From positions 248,001 to 312,000 of the forward strand of contig LR990067.1 of NCBI GenBank assembly GCA_905147135.1: a DNA stretch of 64,000 bases, in the 5' to 3' direction. The DNA is from Blastobasis lacticolella (Eukaryota > Arthropoda > Insecta > Lepidoptera > Blastobasidae). Each line of letters begins with the position of its first letter. Within the stretch, counting starts at the first letter, position 1. The notes below the pieces were generated by a model. The model saw nothing but the letters and a program-made list of their open reading frames with translations, was not told where the DNA came from and ran no database searches. The translations under genes and the position numbers were made by a program. Of the stretch, positions 11,116 to 20,989 are shown one piece after another.

Positions 11116-11753
11116 TATTGGCGACAAGATTAGTATTTATAGATATACTTGTACAACAGTCGCAAAACGGAATTTCGTCTGTTTTGTTTTTGAGCAGGCG
11201 CAAGAAGGTATTTCGTACGTGTTTCGTTTCTCCTTCGCAGGCCAAAAGTGCAGTTTCGAGGGAGTCTTGGAACCCCAGAGAACCAGGATCCAAAATGAAA
11301 CATTAATCGACCTTATAGTTAGGAAAGTATTAAAAAGACATCGTCTCACTATGTATTTTTACAGCGCAAACTCATGAGCGCGATGTAGAAGTACACTGAC
11401 ATTTATGACAGCGCCATCTATCGGTCACCACGGGTATTATATAGCAGATTTGATACAATCGAGGATTAAAAAGAGAAACTCTGTCTGACCGATTAACTGT
11501 GTTGACCAATAGATTGTGTTATTAACCTTGCCGTTGGCAAAATAATTGTCCAATGATAGTTGGCCGTGAGGTTGATTGACTGATGTATTCTTGTACCAAA
11601 AGAAAATATTCGTAGTAAACGATAATATAGAACATTTCACGAACTATAGACGGGTTACCAACCGTTACTTTCAAGAAGGTCGTAACTACAAACACGACAC
11701 CAAACAAAATTCGTCTCTATAGCTACATAAAAAAGGTTCAAATCAAAACTTAC

Positions 11754-12146
11754 CATTCGCAAAGCAGCGTGGCGCCCGAGCCTCTGAGGTGTTTGTAAGT
11801 CCGTCGGTGGGAGCGAGCTCGGTTGGACCGTCTTCGGTTGGACCGCCTTCGACTTCGCTTTCAGTTGGACTGCCTTCGATTGAACCACTTCCGGTTGGAC
11901 CGGCTTCGGCTTCACCACCTTCGGTTGGACCACCTCCGGTTGGTCTGCCCGTGGTGGGACCACCTCCGGTGGCTCCGCCCGTGGTGGGACCACCTCCGGT
12001 TTGTCTGTCCGTGGGACCAACCGCAGTGGGATCAGCGGTGGGACCGGCAAGCGGCTGTGGCCGTCGACGCGCTGAGGCTTGTTCACCATGCCGTACTGTG
12101 TCGGAACGGAGTATTTATGAAGTGGGGTCATGGCGAAAGCTGATGA
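11754..12146 (-). CDS. Candidate host exon with Pro/Val/Gln repeats (exon b)
   Basis: On minus, acceptor TTGACCCCAG precedes an open frame SSAFAMTPLHKYSVPTQYGM that ends ..RHAALRM at donor GTAAGTTTT. The exon is 393 nt, entering and leaving in phase 0. Residues about 40-105 are an imperfect 5-15-residue repeat rich in P, V, Q and K (for example PEVVPPRAEPPEVVPPRADQ), probably disordered. The complementary strand is also open across the repeat, a by-product of its codon bias. Phase agrees with the upstream exon at 12,636-12,767 and the downstream candidate at 9,485-9,606. The protein is not recognised. Confidence 0.5.
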
Positions 12147-12181
12147 CTGGGGTCAACATTTTTATCTCATACATTTATTTT

Positions 12182-12430
12182 TTATTTAATTAACAATCTA
12201 TTGTACACAAGAAAATTATAGAGATAAAACAAATAAGATATTAGATAACAAGCACTACTTATCTTTAAAAAGAAATCTCTTCCAGCAGGCCTACAAAGAG
12301 ATCGTAATAAATTACAAATACATTGATTGTGATACATTAGTAGGATTACCCACGGCACCCTCACAGTCCATTTATGTTCTAATCACGCGGCAGCGACACC
12401 TATCGTTGGTGTTACATAACTCCGTCAAAA
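12182..12430. other. Intronic sequence, no feature
   Basis: AT-rich sequence between exon b and the RTE tail. Nothing is recognised. Confidence 0.35.
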
Positions 12431-12435
12431 TAGCC

Positions 12436-12622
12436 AATCATCATATCAGAAAGACGCCCACTGCTTGGCATAGGCCTCCCCCAGAGATCTCCACGGCGGC
12501 CGGTCCTGTGCCTTCCGCATCCAGCTGGCACCTGCGATCTTTACCAGGTCGTCGGTCCACCTTGTGGGAGGCCTGCCCACGCTGCGTCTTACGGTACGTG
12601 GTCGCCACTCGACTGACTAAAC
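12436..12622 (-). mobile_element. RTE-type LINE 3' end (family E)
   Basis: Read on minus, it encodes a GRRSVGRPPTRWTDDLVKIA-like end, then a W..A.DR..WR..GEAYA..WAS-like motif and a TGATATGATGAT tail. It aligns along its length with 59,140-59,312. It lies about 15 bp inside the intron downstream of exon a. Confidence 0.8.
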
Positions 12623-12635
12623 TAGCCAAACTTAC

Positions 12636-12767
12636 CGTCAACAGAGACCCCAGGAAGTTAAGGTTCTCGTCCAGTCGCCTGATGGCGGGATGGGCGCATT
12701 GCCGCGCCGTGTTCACCACCGCCGGCTGCGGCCCACCGCCCAGCAGGCCTTTCGACCAGCGCATCAG
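12636..12767 (-). CDS. Candidate host exon (exon a)
   Basis: A 132-nt exon on minus with a strong acceptor (CTTCTTCTCCCATCCCCAG) and canonical donor (ACG then GTAAGT), phase 0 on both sides. It encodes 44 residues starting LMRWSKGLLGGGPQPAVVNT and ending RRLDENLNFLGSLLT. GC-rich codon use contrasts with the surrounding AT-rich repeats. A family A element ends only ~21 bp upstream of the exon and an RTE tail begins ~15 bp downstream, so transposons have closed in on both splice sites. Joining to exon b keeps the frame. I do not recognise the protein; further exons would lie beyond about 13.1 kb or outside the window. Confidence 0.55.
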
Positions 12768-12788
12768 CTGGGGATGGGAGAAGAAGTT

Positions 12789-13122
12789 CGTTTTTTTTAT
12801 GTCATACGGTAGGCGAACAGGCAAGAGGGCCACTTGATGGAAAGTGGTCAACACTGCCTATAGACATTAGCAACACCAAGAGTATCGCCAATGCGTTACC
12901 CACCTCTATAACACGTTGCTCTGGCAGCAAAAAGGCAAATGCCCCTCCACTGCCAAAGCCACGGTTCCCCAAATCCCCACCCCATGGAGCACTGGAGACC
13001 TTACTCACCGGCAGAAACACAATACTGTTTAAAAGAGTATCGTTTAGCTGCGGTATTCTGAAATGTCGAGGTACTTCCCCAGTCGGGCGGCTCCAATTCG
13101 AACGGGATACCCCGCTATGCCC
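12789..13122 (-). mobile_element. Family A element, inverted copy
   Basis: Reverse complement of the element at 10,035-10,366, complete from the GGGCATAGCGGGG head to the GTATGACATAAAAAAA tail. Its tail side faces the acceptor of exon a. Confidence 0.7.
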
Positions 13123-13390
13123 AAGTTATGGGACAATTTTAAATGACCTCCTTAGCGTATGAAGTACTAGACTACGGAGAGGTCAAGCTGTATCTCTGGT
13201 TCTATAGATCGACGATATAACTGATACATCGTCAGCGGGGGGTGGGGGGTGAAGATTCAGGGCTGAACGCGGGGTGCGGGGAGGGAGCATTTTGTTCCGC
13301 GAAACGAGCTCCCTGCCCCGCGACCCCGCTTTCGACCCCGATACAATCCCAAACCCTCCCCTCCCGCCTACCTCACCACGGATAATACAC
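13123..13390. other. GC-rich spacer
   Basis: Contains a G-run (GGGGGGTGGGGGG near 13,238) and a C-rich stretch. No coding pattern is accepted. Confidence 0.3.
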
Positions 13391-13393
13391 CTT

Positions 13394-13545
13394 TTTTATG
13401 TGATACGACAGAGAAACAGGCATGCAAGCCACCTGATGGAAAGTGGTCAGCGCCGCCTATTGACATCAGCAACACCAGGGGTGCCACCAATGCGTTGCCC
13501 ACCTCAAAGGAGACTTCTAATATACCTGTTGTGTGGGCAATCAAT
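13394..13545 (-). repeat. Family A 3'-end fragment
   Basis: Minus-strand copy of the A tail: TTTTTTATGTGATACG, then ACCTGATGGAAAGTGGTCAG and ATCAGCAACACCAGGGGTG. It continues to about 13,540 with TTCTAATATACCTG. 5'-truncated. Confidence 0.65.
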
Positions 13546-13547
13546 TT

Positions 13548-13795
13548 GGCAGATCAGGTAATTACAGTGGAGCGACTGTCATCTGAACTCCGTGACCCTG
13601 TTACCAGGGGAACCTGTCCAGATTGTATCATGGTTACACATCAGTCACCTGAATGTGCAGGTTTTATCGCGATGTTTTCCTTCACAGTTATAGTATCGGT
13701 GTTCAACTAATGTACATAACTCACAAAAAAGTCATTAGTAGTCAGGTAGCACTGGGGTTAGAGCCCAGTACCTTGAGTCCCTTAACCATAAGGCG
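13548..13795 (-). mobile_element. SINE family D, near full length
   Basis: On minus, a degenerate tRNA-like head (TATGGTTAAGG A-box-like) is followed by GTACATTAGTTGAACACC, a CATTCAGGTGACTGATG segment and the D core near 13,560-13,600. Same order as the copies at 45,612-45,870 and 51,785-51,960. Confidence 0.65.
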
Positions 13796-13800
13796 TATAC

Positions 13801-14078
13801 ATCATCATCATCATCATCACAGCCCATAACAGTCCACTACAGGACTTTGGGCCTCTCCCGCAAAAGGGGAGGTTATTGCCATAATCTCCACGCTTGGCAG
13901 GCGGGTTGGAGATCGCAGTGTTGCAAACATAACAATGAAAAACGCTGCTGCCCATTTTCCAGTTTATGGAGACTAGATATTTTGCCTCTAAACGTTAGTC
14001 GCCTTGTACGACACCCACGAGTGTAAGGGGTTGGTGCTATTCTACTCTACCGGTCACCACACGGCTAGGCGTATACAT
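13801..14078 (-). mobile_element. RTE-associated SINE/LINE tail with (ATG)n end
   Basis: On minus it reads GCGACTAACGTTTAGAGGC, then TGGGCAGCAGCGTTTTTC, CCAACCCGCCTGCCAAGCGT and GGCCCAAAGTCCTGTAGTGG, ending in (GATGAT)n. This order is a common lepidopteran interspersed repeat related to RTE 3' ends. Non-coding. Confidence 0.7.
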
Positions 14079-14087
14079 ACGATTAGA

Positions 14088-14352
14088 TAAATAAATAAAT
14101 AAATATTCGTGGACAAATTCACACAGCGCCATCTAGCCCCAAACTAAGCAAAGCTTGTACTATGGGTGCTAGATAACTGATATACTACTTAAATACTTTT
14201 TATTAAATACATACTTATTATACATAGAACACCCAAACTCGTAACAGAAATTAAAATTCATCATTTCAATTTCTGCCCGGCCGGGAATCGAACCCGGGAC
14301 CTCTTGCGTGGCAGACCGGCATGTTGACCATTGAACCACTCAGGTCGTCAAA
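14088..14352 (-). mobile_element. tRNA-headed SINE, family C, copy 2
   Basis: Same organisation as 4,050-4,308: head with TGGTTCAATGG and GGTTCGATTCC boxes (14,350-14,280 on minus), body, tail AGATGGCGCTGTGTGA and an (ATAA)n terminus at 14,088-14,105. One of the best preserved C copies here. Confidence 0.85.
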
Positions 14353-14542
14353 TATAAATGAATGTCTTACCCAAACCCAGTATGCCGACCGCAGCATGGC
14401 TATCGCAACCCTTGTCTTGGCTGGATTCGGAACAGTCATTCCTTCAAACTGAAAACAATTAATATAATGTATGTATGTATACTCGTATGTAAACTCTTTA
14501 TTGAATAACAATTAAATATAGACATTAAATACAATATAATTT

Positions 14543-14655
14543 ATTATCATCATTAAGACGCCCACTGCTAGGCGTAGGCCTCCCCCAGAGATCTCCACAA
14601 AGGCCGCTTCTGCGCCTTCGGCATTCAGCTGGTGCCTGCGATCTTTACCAGGATT
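14543..14655 (-). repeat. RTE-type 3'-end fragment (family E)
   Basis: AAGACGCCCACTGCTAGGCG, CCTCCCCCAGAGATCTCCAC and CACCAGCTGAATGCC-type sequence matches 12,436-12,560 on the same strand. Preceded by TATCATCATT, the (ATG)n tail. Confidence 0.75.
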
Positions 14656-14784
14656 TTTGCACTCTATTTTTTTATTTTAATACATGATAATGGCAGAAGA
14701 TTGAAAGTAGAATAAACATGGTAGACTTGAGCTCAGGTCCTCAGTTAGCGGTAGTACTTTCCTCCAAATACGCTGTTTTTGTAG

Positions 14785-15136
14785 CACTTAATAGGCAAAC
14801 AAGCTTACGTCCTGCCTCGTGGTAAGCAGTCACCGCAGCAGTATGGATGTCTATAACACCAGGGGCACCAGCCACGTGTTTCCGATCCCGTTAAAACCTT
14901 TTCACCCCTTTTTTGAAGAACTCCATGTTGTACTCTCCAGGGAAAACCTCTCCAGGTTGTTCAAGTTGTGAAATGAGCTCTTTGCTGAGGTTTCTCCAAG
15001 TGAAAACTACATGGACTTCAAGAAGGGTCAGAAAATCTTTTATGGGGTCTAATTAGTTGAACTCCAGGTATTGCAAACGCCTGTAGGCTATGGTAACTGC
15101 TTACCATCAGGTACCTGCTACCTTAAAAAATAAAAA
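14785..15136. repeat. Two family B LINE ends, tail to tail inverted
   Basis: 14,785-14,965 is a minus-strand LINE C-terminal end (GAAGAACTCCATGTTGTAC encodes the reverse of a YNMEFF motif). 14,966-15,136 is a plus-strand end of the same family (NELFAEVSPSENYMDFKK) finishing in GGTAACTGCTTACCATCAGG and TTAAAAAATAAAAA. Both are short 5'-truncated pieces. Confidence 0.6.
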
Positions 15137-15142
15137 TTGTAA

Positions 15143-15332
15143 TTATCATCATCCGAGTGGTTAATCCTAGCTTCTGCCAGGGTCCGTTCCTGCTCTTATT
15201 TTTCCACTTAGCCCGATCATCAGCATTTTCACGTCGTAAGAATTTGATTCTCACATCCGTGTCGGCTGTATCATATCTACTTGACCATTGCTTCTCGGGT
15301 CTTCCGAGGTTTACGCACCACATTCTACTAAC
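15143..15332 (-). pseudogene. RTE-like LINE C-terminal fragment
   Basis: The minus frame reads GRPEKQWSSRYDTAD, then FLRRENADDRAKWKNKSRN, matching the usual GRP..RW.DD...W...A.DR..WK pattern at the end of RTE-like ORFs. It ends near an ATGATGAT tail (15,150-15,143). Confidence 0.5.
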
Positions 15333-15362
15333 GCACCGCTCGCCATCGACTAGAAGTTAATC

Positions 15363-15575
15363 CTCACACCTTGGAGCCAAATTGATCACGAACTGTGTGG
15401 TTCGAAAGGACCGTTTTCCCACGCACACTAAGGTTGTGGAATGAGCTCCCTAGAGAGTACAACATTAAGTTCTACAAGAAAGGTTTGGCAGCGTGGGTGA
15501 TACCCCTTGTATTGCAAACGTCCATAGGCTGCGGTGACTGCTTACCATCAGGCAGGCGGTAAGTATGTTTGCCGT
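15363..15575 (+). pseudogene. Family B LINE C-terminal end and tail
   Basis: Plus-strand relic of a LINE ORF end (TGTGGTTCGAAAGG through GAGTACAACATTAAGTTCTA) followed by TCCATAGGCTGCGGTGACTG and CTTACCATCAGGCAGGCGG. Frameshifted and non-coding. Confidence 0.6.
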
Positions 15576-15849
15576 CTAAGTAGTATAAAAATGACTTACC
15601 GAAATTGGTACTGTCCTGTTGGCCAGTATATATTGAAGCTGTGGACTCTCCAGGATCATGTCGGTGAATTCTGTGGTCTGCCAAGCATCTACGTAACTAA
15701 TATGGTTTTCATTACTTGATGTAGGCTTTATCTGTGATTCTTTCTTCCTCTGTTTCTTGTCTGAAATCATAAGAGTCAGAATTAAAAATTGATTTTTATT
15801 TATGATTATAATTTTTGTACTGTTTTAGAGTGAATATGCTGTTACTAGA

Positions 15850-15908
15850 TCAGCTCCATCTTCGGCCACATCGTCACTTACCACCAGGTGAGATGGCGAT
15901 CAACTGAC
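15850..15908 (+). repeat. 3' terminal fragment of the 660-1,894 LINE family
   Basis: CATCTTCGGCCACATCGTC and ACTTACCACCAGGTGAGATGG match 1,819-1,860 almost exactly. Only the last ~60 bp remain. Confidence 0.65.
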
Positions 15909-15934
15909 AAGATATTCAAATATTTTTTAAATCT

Positions 15935-16150
15935 TATATTTATCATCATCATCGGCATATACTAGACCACTGCTAGATAAAGGCTACTCCCAACAAGCGC
16001 CATTGCACCCTGACATGCCGCATCCAGCAATCTGGAGCTTTTCGCAAATCAACACCCTATCTGGCAGGATGGCGTCCTAAACTTGCCGAGTAGCGGTATG
16101 GACTCAAGAACTCGTTTACAAACGAGCAGACAGACCGCCAAAAGGAAACA
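15935..16150 (-). repeat. Degenerate (ATG)n-tailed repeat
   Basis: Begins ATCATCATCATCGG and GACCACTGCTAGATAAAGGC, a diverged form of the 'ccactgctggacataggcc' insect repeat. No coding content. Confidence 0.45.
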
Positions 16151-16304
16151 ACAGTAACTGTCACCAATACTGTTTCCTGTATCTAAAAGTTAGGACAAAG
16201 ATCATATGCCTCTTTCCTGTATTGTGCTGGTCATCTCATTTAAACTGGTGGACTGGCTTACTCTTGCTGTAGTTTTAGGTGGTTTTTCTTAATTATACTA
16301 GACA

Positions 16305-16505
16305 TACCTATATTATATAATATAGCGTTCCGGCTCTGCCTGGCATTGTCGAGCACGGTTCGGTCGTGGTTGGCGAGGGATACGTTTATCTACGGCCATA
16401 GGGCGGTCAGCGTGTCACTGTCACCTACTTTCTTACCCCCATCCTTTCTGACGATTGAAAGAGATATTTAATGTAATAATCAATAAAGAAATTTTGAATT
16501 TTGAA
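16305..16505 (+). repeat. Possible LINE 3' end with (TTTTGAA)n tail
   Basis: Moderately GC-rich sequence ending AATAATCAATAAAGAAATTTTGAATTTTGAATTTT, which looks like a target-primed retrotransposon end. The family is not recognised. Confidence 0.35.
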
Positions 16506-16715
16506 TTTTTAAAACCGGAATACAACAATGTGAAAATATTGTTGCTTAGCGGGAGAAGTATTACGAGAATTCGATATGGGAGTAATACCCATCAAAGCAG
16601 GCTCTTCAGGCTTGATAAATAACTATACCAGTAATCCAAAGGTAGAAGCGGGTGGTACTATATTCTATTCCACTCTGTCGGATAAGGACCGAACGAGATA
16701 CTCTCGGGTAAAAAT

Positions 16716-17312
16716 TAGGGGTAACAATACCGGTATATCTTTTCAAAGCCAGGATTTTCGGTATTAACATGAGGTCAATACCGGGATCCCGGTATTTTCG
16801 GGATTTGGAAAAATTTCTAGTAATTTATTGTAAACTTTAATTTATTATAAGTCTTTATTGCATAAAAGTCATAGACAGACTTAATTAGTACCTGAAAAGA
16901 TTAATTTCTAGAAGAAAAATCTAATTTTAATTTCACCTATTATAGCTCCCCCATTGATAAGACTTTTCTTTTTCTTGTCAGTTAGCTAGCACCCATAGTA
17001 CAAGCTTTGCTTAGTTTAGGGCTAGATGGCGCTGTGTGAATTTGTCTATGATTATTTATATATTTATTTTGCTATAGTATTTGAGAAAATGATATTGAAG
17101 CAAACTATTATGTGTTGTGTTAGTCCAGATGGTGATTAGAATATAAAATTGATTCCAATTGTGCAAAATAATAAGTATGTAAGTAAGTAATAAGTTGAAT
17201 AATTTTATTTTACTGTATACCGAAAATCACAGTTTTTGTAAAATGAATACCTTTATTGTGACAGCGTATTTTCGTCCGGGATCCCGGTATTTTTGGTATC
17301 CGGGATCCCCTA
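16716..17312. mobile_element. Non-autonomous hAT element, 597 bp
   Basis: The left end TAGGGGTAAC and the right end GGGATCCCCTA are terminal inverted repeats flanked by a perfect 8-bp target duplication, GTAAAAAT, at 16,708-16,715 and 17,313-17,320. Subterminal CCGGGATCCCGGTATTTT motifs occur near both ends (about 16,774 and 17,280). The 8-bp duplication is diagnostic of hAT-type transposition. It encodes no transposase and contains a truncated family C SINE. Confidence 0.9.
16983..17075 (+). repeat. Family C SINE tail inside the hAT element
   Basis: GTTAGCTAGCACCCATAGTA and AGATGGCGCTGTGTGAATTT match the C tail. 5'-truncated. Its presence inside 16,716-17,312 shows it inserted after, or was carried by, the hAT element. 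Confidence 0.7.
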
Positions 17313-17320
17313 GTAAAAAT

Positions 17321-18900
17321 CCAGGCGAGATATGGGTCTCTTGGAACTTGTGTTACAGTCTACTGGTTACTACTGGTACGCTATACTGGTTATTTTTGAT
17401 AGCATTGTGGGTATTAGGTGATAGTGCATTCTACAGTGGAGTTTTGATTACAATTTCACAGGAAGTATTTAGAATTATTTATATTATTTGCTATGTTATG
17501 TAATGACTTACCAATAAATAGTTTAAAATTTATGTAAACATTAGGTTAATAAGAGACAATATGTATATAAGACTATGATGATGAGTTGTAGCGTCCGTCA
17601 CGAAATAAACAGAATTTTCTCTTAACTTTTTAACATTATTTAAAAAATTAATATTCCCTTTTGACTTAATTACTGACATGATACCGGCATTAGGAATTTA
17701 TTGTATCTATTTATTTATCCTTGGCGGCTTGAAACATTTTGGTAGTGTCGGTTTGAGAGTCAATCACGAAATACGTAGACTCAGTCAGGCCCTGTATCAT
17801 CATTTGCTTCGTTAGTTTTTTTTATAGATGGCCAAAACAGCAACAGAAAGGAAAATATAGCAGAGAGAGAAGCTAAAGGCCAGAAAATATTTGAAACAAC
17901 AAGTTTTGTAAACAAATGGATATATATGAAACTTAATTAAAAAATATTTAAGTGTTTTCGAAATAATTTTATTGTTATTGTTTCTAGCAATATTTTGTTT
18001 CTAGGTGATTAAATTTTAAGTGTTGGTTTTAACATTTTAATACAGATTTTCTGCAGTTGTAATGCAACTCCAAAAGAGCATTTTAGAATTTGTTAGTTCA
18101 TCTTGAAAACTGTTTCTAACTTCATATCTTATCTATCATATTATTAGTTTCTAGTGTTCCATTTAAAATATTCGTTATTTTGCAATCAAAAGTGACAGTA
18201 GAGTCAGTTACGTTTTGGTCTGTAGTGTCGGGCATGAATTATTTTCTAATAAAACAGCTTCTATAAGTATAAGGCTATCCATTTTAACACATCCCTATCA
18301 TTTGCTTCATATACTTCAACGACAAATAGAAATTACAATTATAAAGCTTGCACCGAGGAAGATTTCTGAAGTTTAAAGACAATCTCCAACATGACTTCCT
18401 TTTGTGTGTAGAGTTGGTCACATTTATATAAACCATATTTAACTACGTTTTAGCTCATATTTATTACCAGAGGTATAATTAAGGGATCAACTAAATACAC
18501 ATACTAAAATTTATAAGTACCTATAAAACTAGTGGTATTTGTAAAACAAAGCAAAACATAACGAAAGTTCGGTCACATATGGAATTACATATAAGAGAAT
18601 ATTGCCAAGTTAGAGGATAAGACAAGGGACCGTTCAAAGTATTTTTTAATGTTACTCTGACTTCACATAGTTACTACACACACATATGTAATTTTTTGCT
18701 TCGCTCCTTACATTTGTCGTTGTAATGACAAACCACGTACAATTTTTGACAACGCATTGTGATACTACGCCTAAAGGCAATGTATGTTTAGTAGTGTCAC
18801 AGAAGCAGTAACCATACAGATAGTAGGTACTGTCCATCAACATGTTAAACAATTTAACAACTGGCACTGGAAGACTTAGATATTCATTAATTCATTTGCT
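17321..18900. other. AT-rich intergenic stretch
   Basis: About 1.6 kb without convincing genes, splice pairs or named repeats. Confidence 0.4.
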
Positions 18901-18919
18901 TATCTAGCTTTCCACCTTT

Positions 18920-19068
18920 TTTTTTTGTTTTTTTATGTTATACGGTAGACAAACAGGCAAGCGGGCCACCTGATGGAAAGTGGTCACCGCCGCCTATGGA
19001 CATCAGCAACACCAGGGGAGTCACTGATGCGTTGCCCGCCTCTGAAGAGACCTCTAACCCTCCTGCGT
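18920..19068 (-). repeat. Family A 3'-end fragment
   Basis: Minus copy with TTTTATGTTATACGGTAGAC, GGGCCACCTGATGGAAAGTG and ACATCAGCAACACCAGGGG. 5'-truncated after about 150 bp. Confidence 0.75.
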
Positions 19069-19189
19069 GGCTTACTCTGTATATCGCGATTGGAGGGGAA
19101 AAAAAGGTATTGTAGGTCCATCCTCATGTGCTAAATTATCTTCATACTGAATTTCATCAAAATCAGTGCAGCCGTGAAAGTCAATAGTC

Positions 19190-19390
19190 AATGTATTTAT
19201 TCTGCTTCTTCGTCGAGTCAATTTTTCGAAAACCCTAGATCTGACATGCCCAGTAGTTGGCCACGGCATCGGCATCATCAGTCGCCAGGAACAGTTCCTC
19301 CCTAGTGCAGGTAGCAGGACAAAGAGGACAAGAAAGCAGATGCTCCATGGTTTGGGATGGAGCTCCACAGACGCATTTACACAATGTATT
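19190..19390 (-). pseudogene. LINE ORF2 C-terminal fragment (Cys/His knuckle)
   Basis: Minus frame CVCGAPSQTMEHLLSCPLCP, then TREELFLATDDADAVANYW and a stop. The CxCG..qTm.HLl.CPlC pattern is the usual C-terminal knuckle of insect LINE reverse transcriptases. It lies just downstream of the candidate exon at 19,483-19,537, within its presumed intron. Confidence 0.6.
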
Positions 19391-19482
19391 TATTGCATTC
19401 TTTAGATTATACAGGTCTTACAGTTTTATTGAAAACGTAACAGACAGACAGTTTCAGTTATTGGTAGGGAGGGATTACTTAC

Positions 19483-19537
19483 GTGGTCCCTCAAGGGCCT
19501 CCATTGCCTTATCTGAACCGCTTGATTCAGCATCCAT
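19483..19537 (-). CDS. Candidate first coding exon, paralogue of 31,642 exon
   Basis: On minus, ATG at 19,537 opens MDAESSGSDKAMEALEGPR and stops at donor GTAAGTAATCC in phase 1. The 5' leader (TCGCTTCGTGAAGTGCTGG then TGTCGA) resembles the leader of the plus-strand exon at 31,642, which also begins MEAE, ends in phase 1 and has the same donor extended sequence GTAAGTAATCCCT. Acidic, no domain visible. It is either one of two paralogous genes or the 5' exon of a spliced mobile element. Confidence 0.35.
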
Positions 19538-20124
19538 CTTTCAAATTCCAATACACGATCACAATCACGAATATCGACACCAGCACTTCACGAAGCGAAC
19601 AAAAAGTCTTAAATTGCTTAACATATGTACGCTTCACAAATACAAAAACTACTGAGATAGAAAATCAGATGTTGTAATAATTATTTAATACTACAGTTAA
19701 TGTGACTATAACACAATAATTAAATGAGAGAAAGAAACTAAAATCACAACAACAACGCTAGCACAGCAACCACAAAGTAAACTGCGACGAAAAACTAAAC
19801 CCGGCAGTGATGGACAGTGACAGCGGGCGGACAGCTGATGATGGGTTTGGCTTGGAATTCGTGGTCTTGGTCTTGGTTTTGGAATCGATCGATTTACAAA
19901 AAAGTTAGCTACAGAAGATAAAAGCGTGAGACTATCACGCCTTTTTGGAAACGGAATGTCGCGGAACAATGTTACCTTTAAGCGTACTCCACATGTTCGC
20001 CAAAACTTGCATCGAAACTTTTGCCGGGACTTTGGAAGGTGGCTCTATATTCTCGCCTATTAGTGATGTGGTAGGTGTCAAAATGCGTCGATATTATATC
20101 AATTCATCGGTGTAATATCGCTAA

Positions 20125-20212
20125 TCTGGTACCTTCTGCGGTAAACAGGTTCACAGAGTTATTGGCAGCTTCTCTACTGTAATTACCTGATCTATTAATA
20201 TCTTGGATTATG
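20125..20212 (+). repeat. SINE family D fragment
   Basis: GGTTCACAGAGTTATTGGCAG, CTTCTCTACTGTAATTACCTG and ATATCTTGGATTATGG match the D core, diverged. Confidence 0.5.
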
Positions 20213-20256
20213 GTCAAGTGTACCCCGAACCTTTTACGGGAAAAAGCGCTAGGAAG

Positions 20257-20592
20257 ATAAATATATCGGCGCCCTAGAGTCTAGATAGCCGACTTCATTA
20301 TAACTGGATCTATCATAATCATTTTAACATCAGGCCCGACTTTTCCATCGTCCACTACGACACAAACTCACAACGACGTTAGTTTAAAGGCTAAGGTATT
20401 GGTATTCGTGACTTAAACAGCAATTCCTTGTGGGTGCTTGGTTTCTGGTGTTAATCAAAAGAAAAACATCACAGCGCACAATAATGCGTGCGCGCGTTGC
20501 TATTGTTAACTAACCACCGACCACAAAGCAAAACAAGGACCAGCTAAAGAGTATCTATCCGATAGATATGTTATCACGACCAATAACTCGAT
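20257..20592 (+). repeat. Direct repeat, left copy (LTR-like)
   Basis: About 335 bp, starting TATCGGCGCCCTAGAGTC and ending GATGCGCCGTC. Its partner is at 25,909-26,216. Preceded by AAATA, which also follows the partner, a candidate 5-bp target duplication. Starts and ends do not follow TG...CA. Confidence 0.6.
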
Positions 20593-20989
20593 GCGCCGTC
20601 ACGGCCAATCTGATAATACGACCGTCCTCGGGCGTTAAGTTGTTCTAACAGCTTCACCGCTAGTGACCCGCTCGTTCATCCTGACAATCAAGATTTATTA
20701 CTATGATTGCCACCTATTTCTCAAACGAACTCAAGAGTACAACATTCCACCACCCACATATAGAACTGCAAACTAAACCTAATTTGTAGTTACCCAACAA
20801 CAACGTCTAAGTAACGCACACGGACGGATCATGTGCGTCCAATGAAACAGCCACATAGTGTTGATGTGCACCCATCAACCAAATTGATCTGTAGGTTAAA
20901 TTTACATCCATGTTTATCTACTTCGCCGTCGTGAACATAGTGACCATGTAACAAGCAACTCTAGGTCAACCTTAAACGTACCAAAGTCA

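Noticed and set aside
11789..12193. Plus-strand Val/Pro-rich open frame
   Set aside because: Complement of the repeat exon. The minus frame has matching acceptor and donor, the plus frame does not.
17195..17503. 102-residue plus-strand open frame
   Set aside because: Crosses the right boundary of the hAT element into flanking DNA, so it cannot be an old gene.
19706..19969. 87-residue minus-strand open frame
   Set aside because: No motif, no splice support, and low-complexity Pro/Arg then Val runs.
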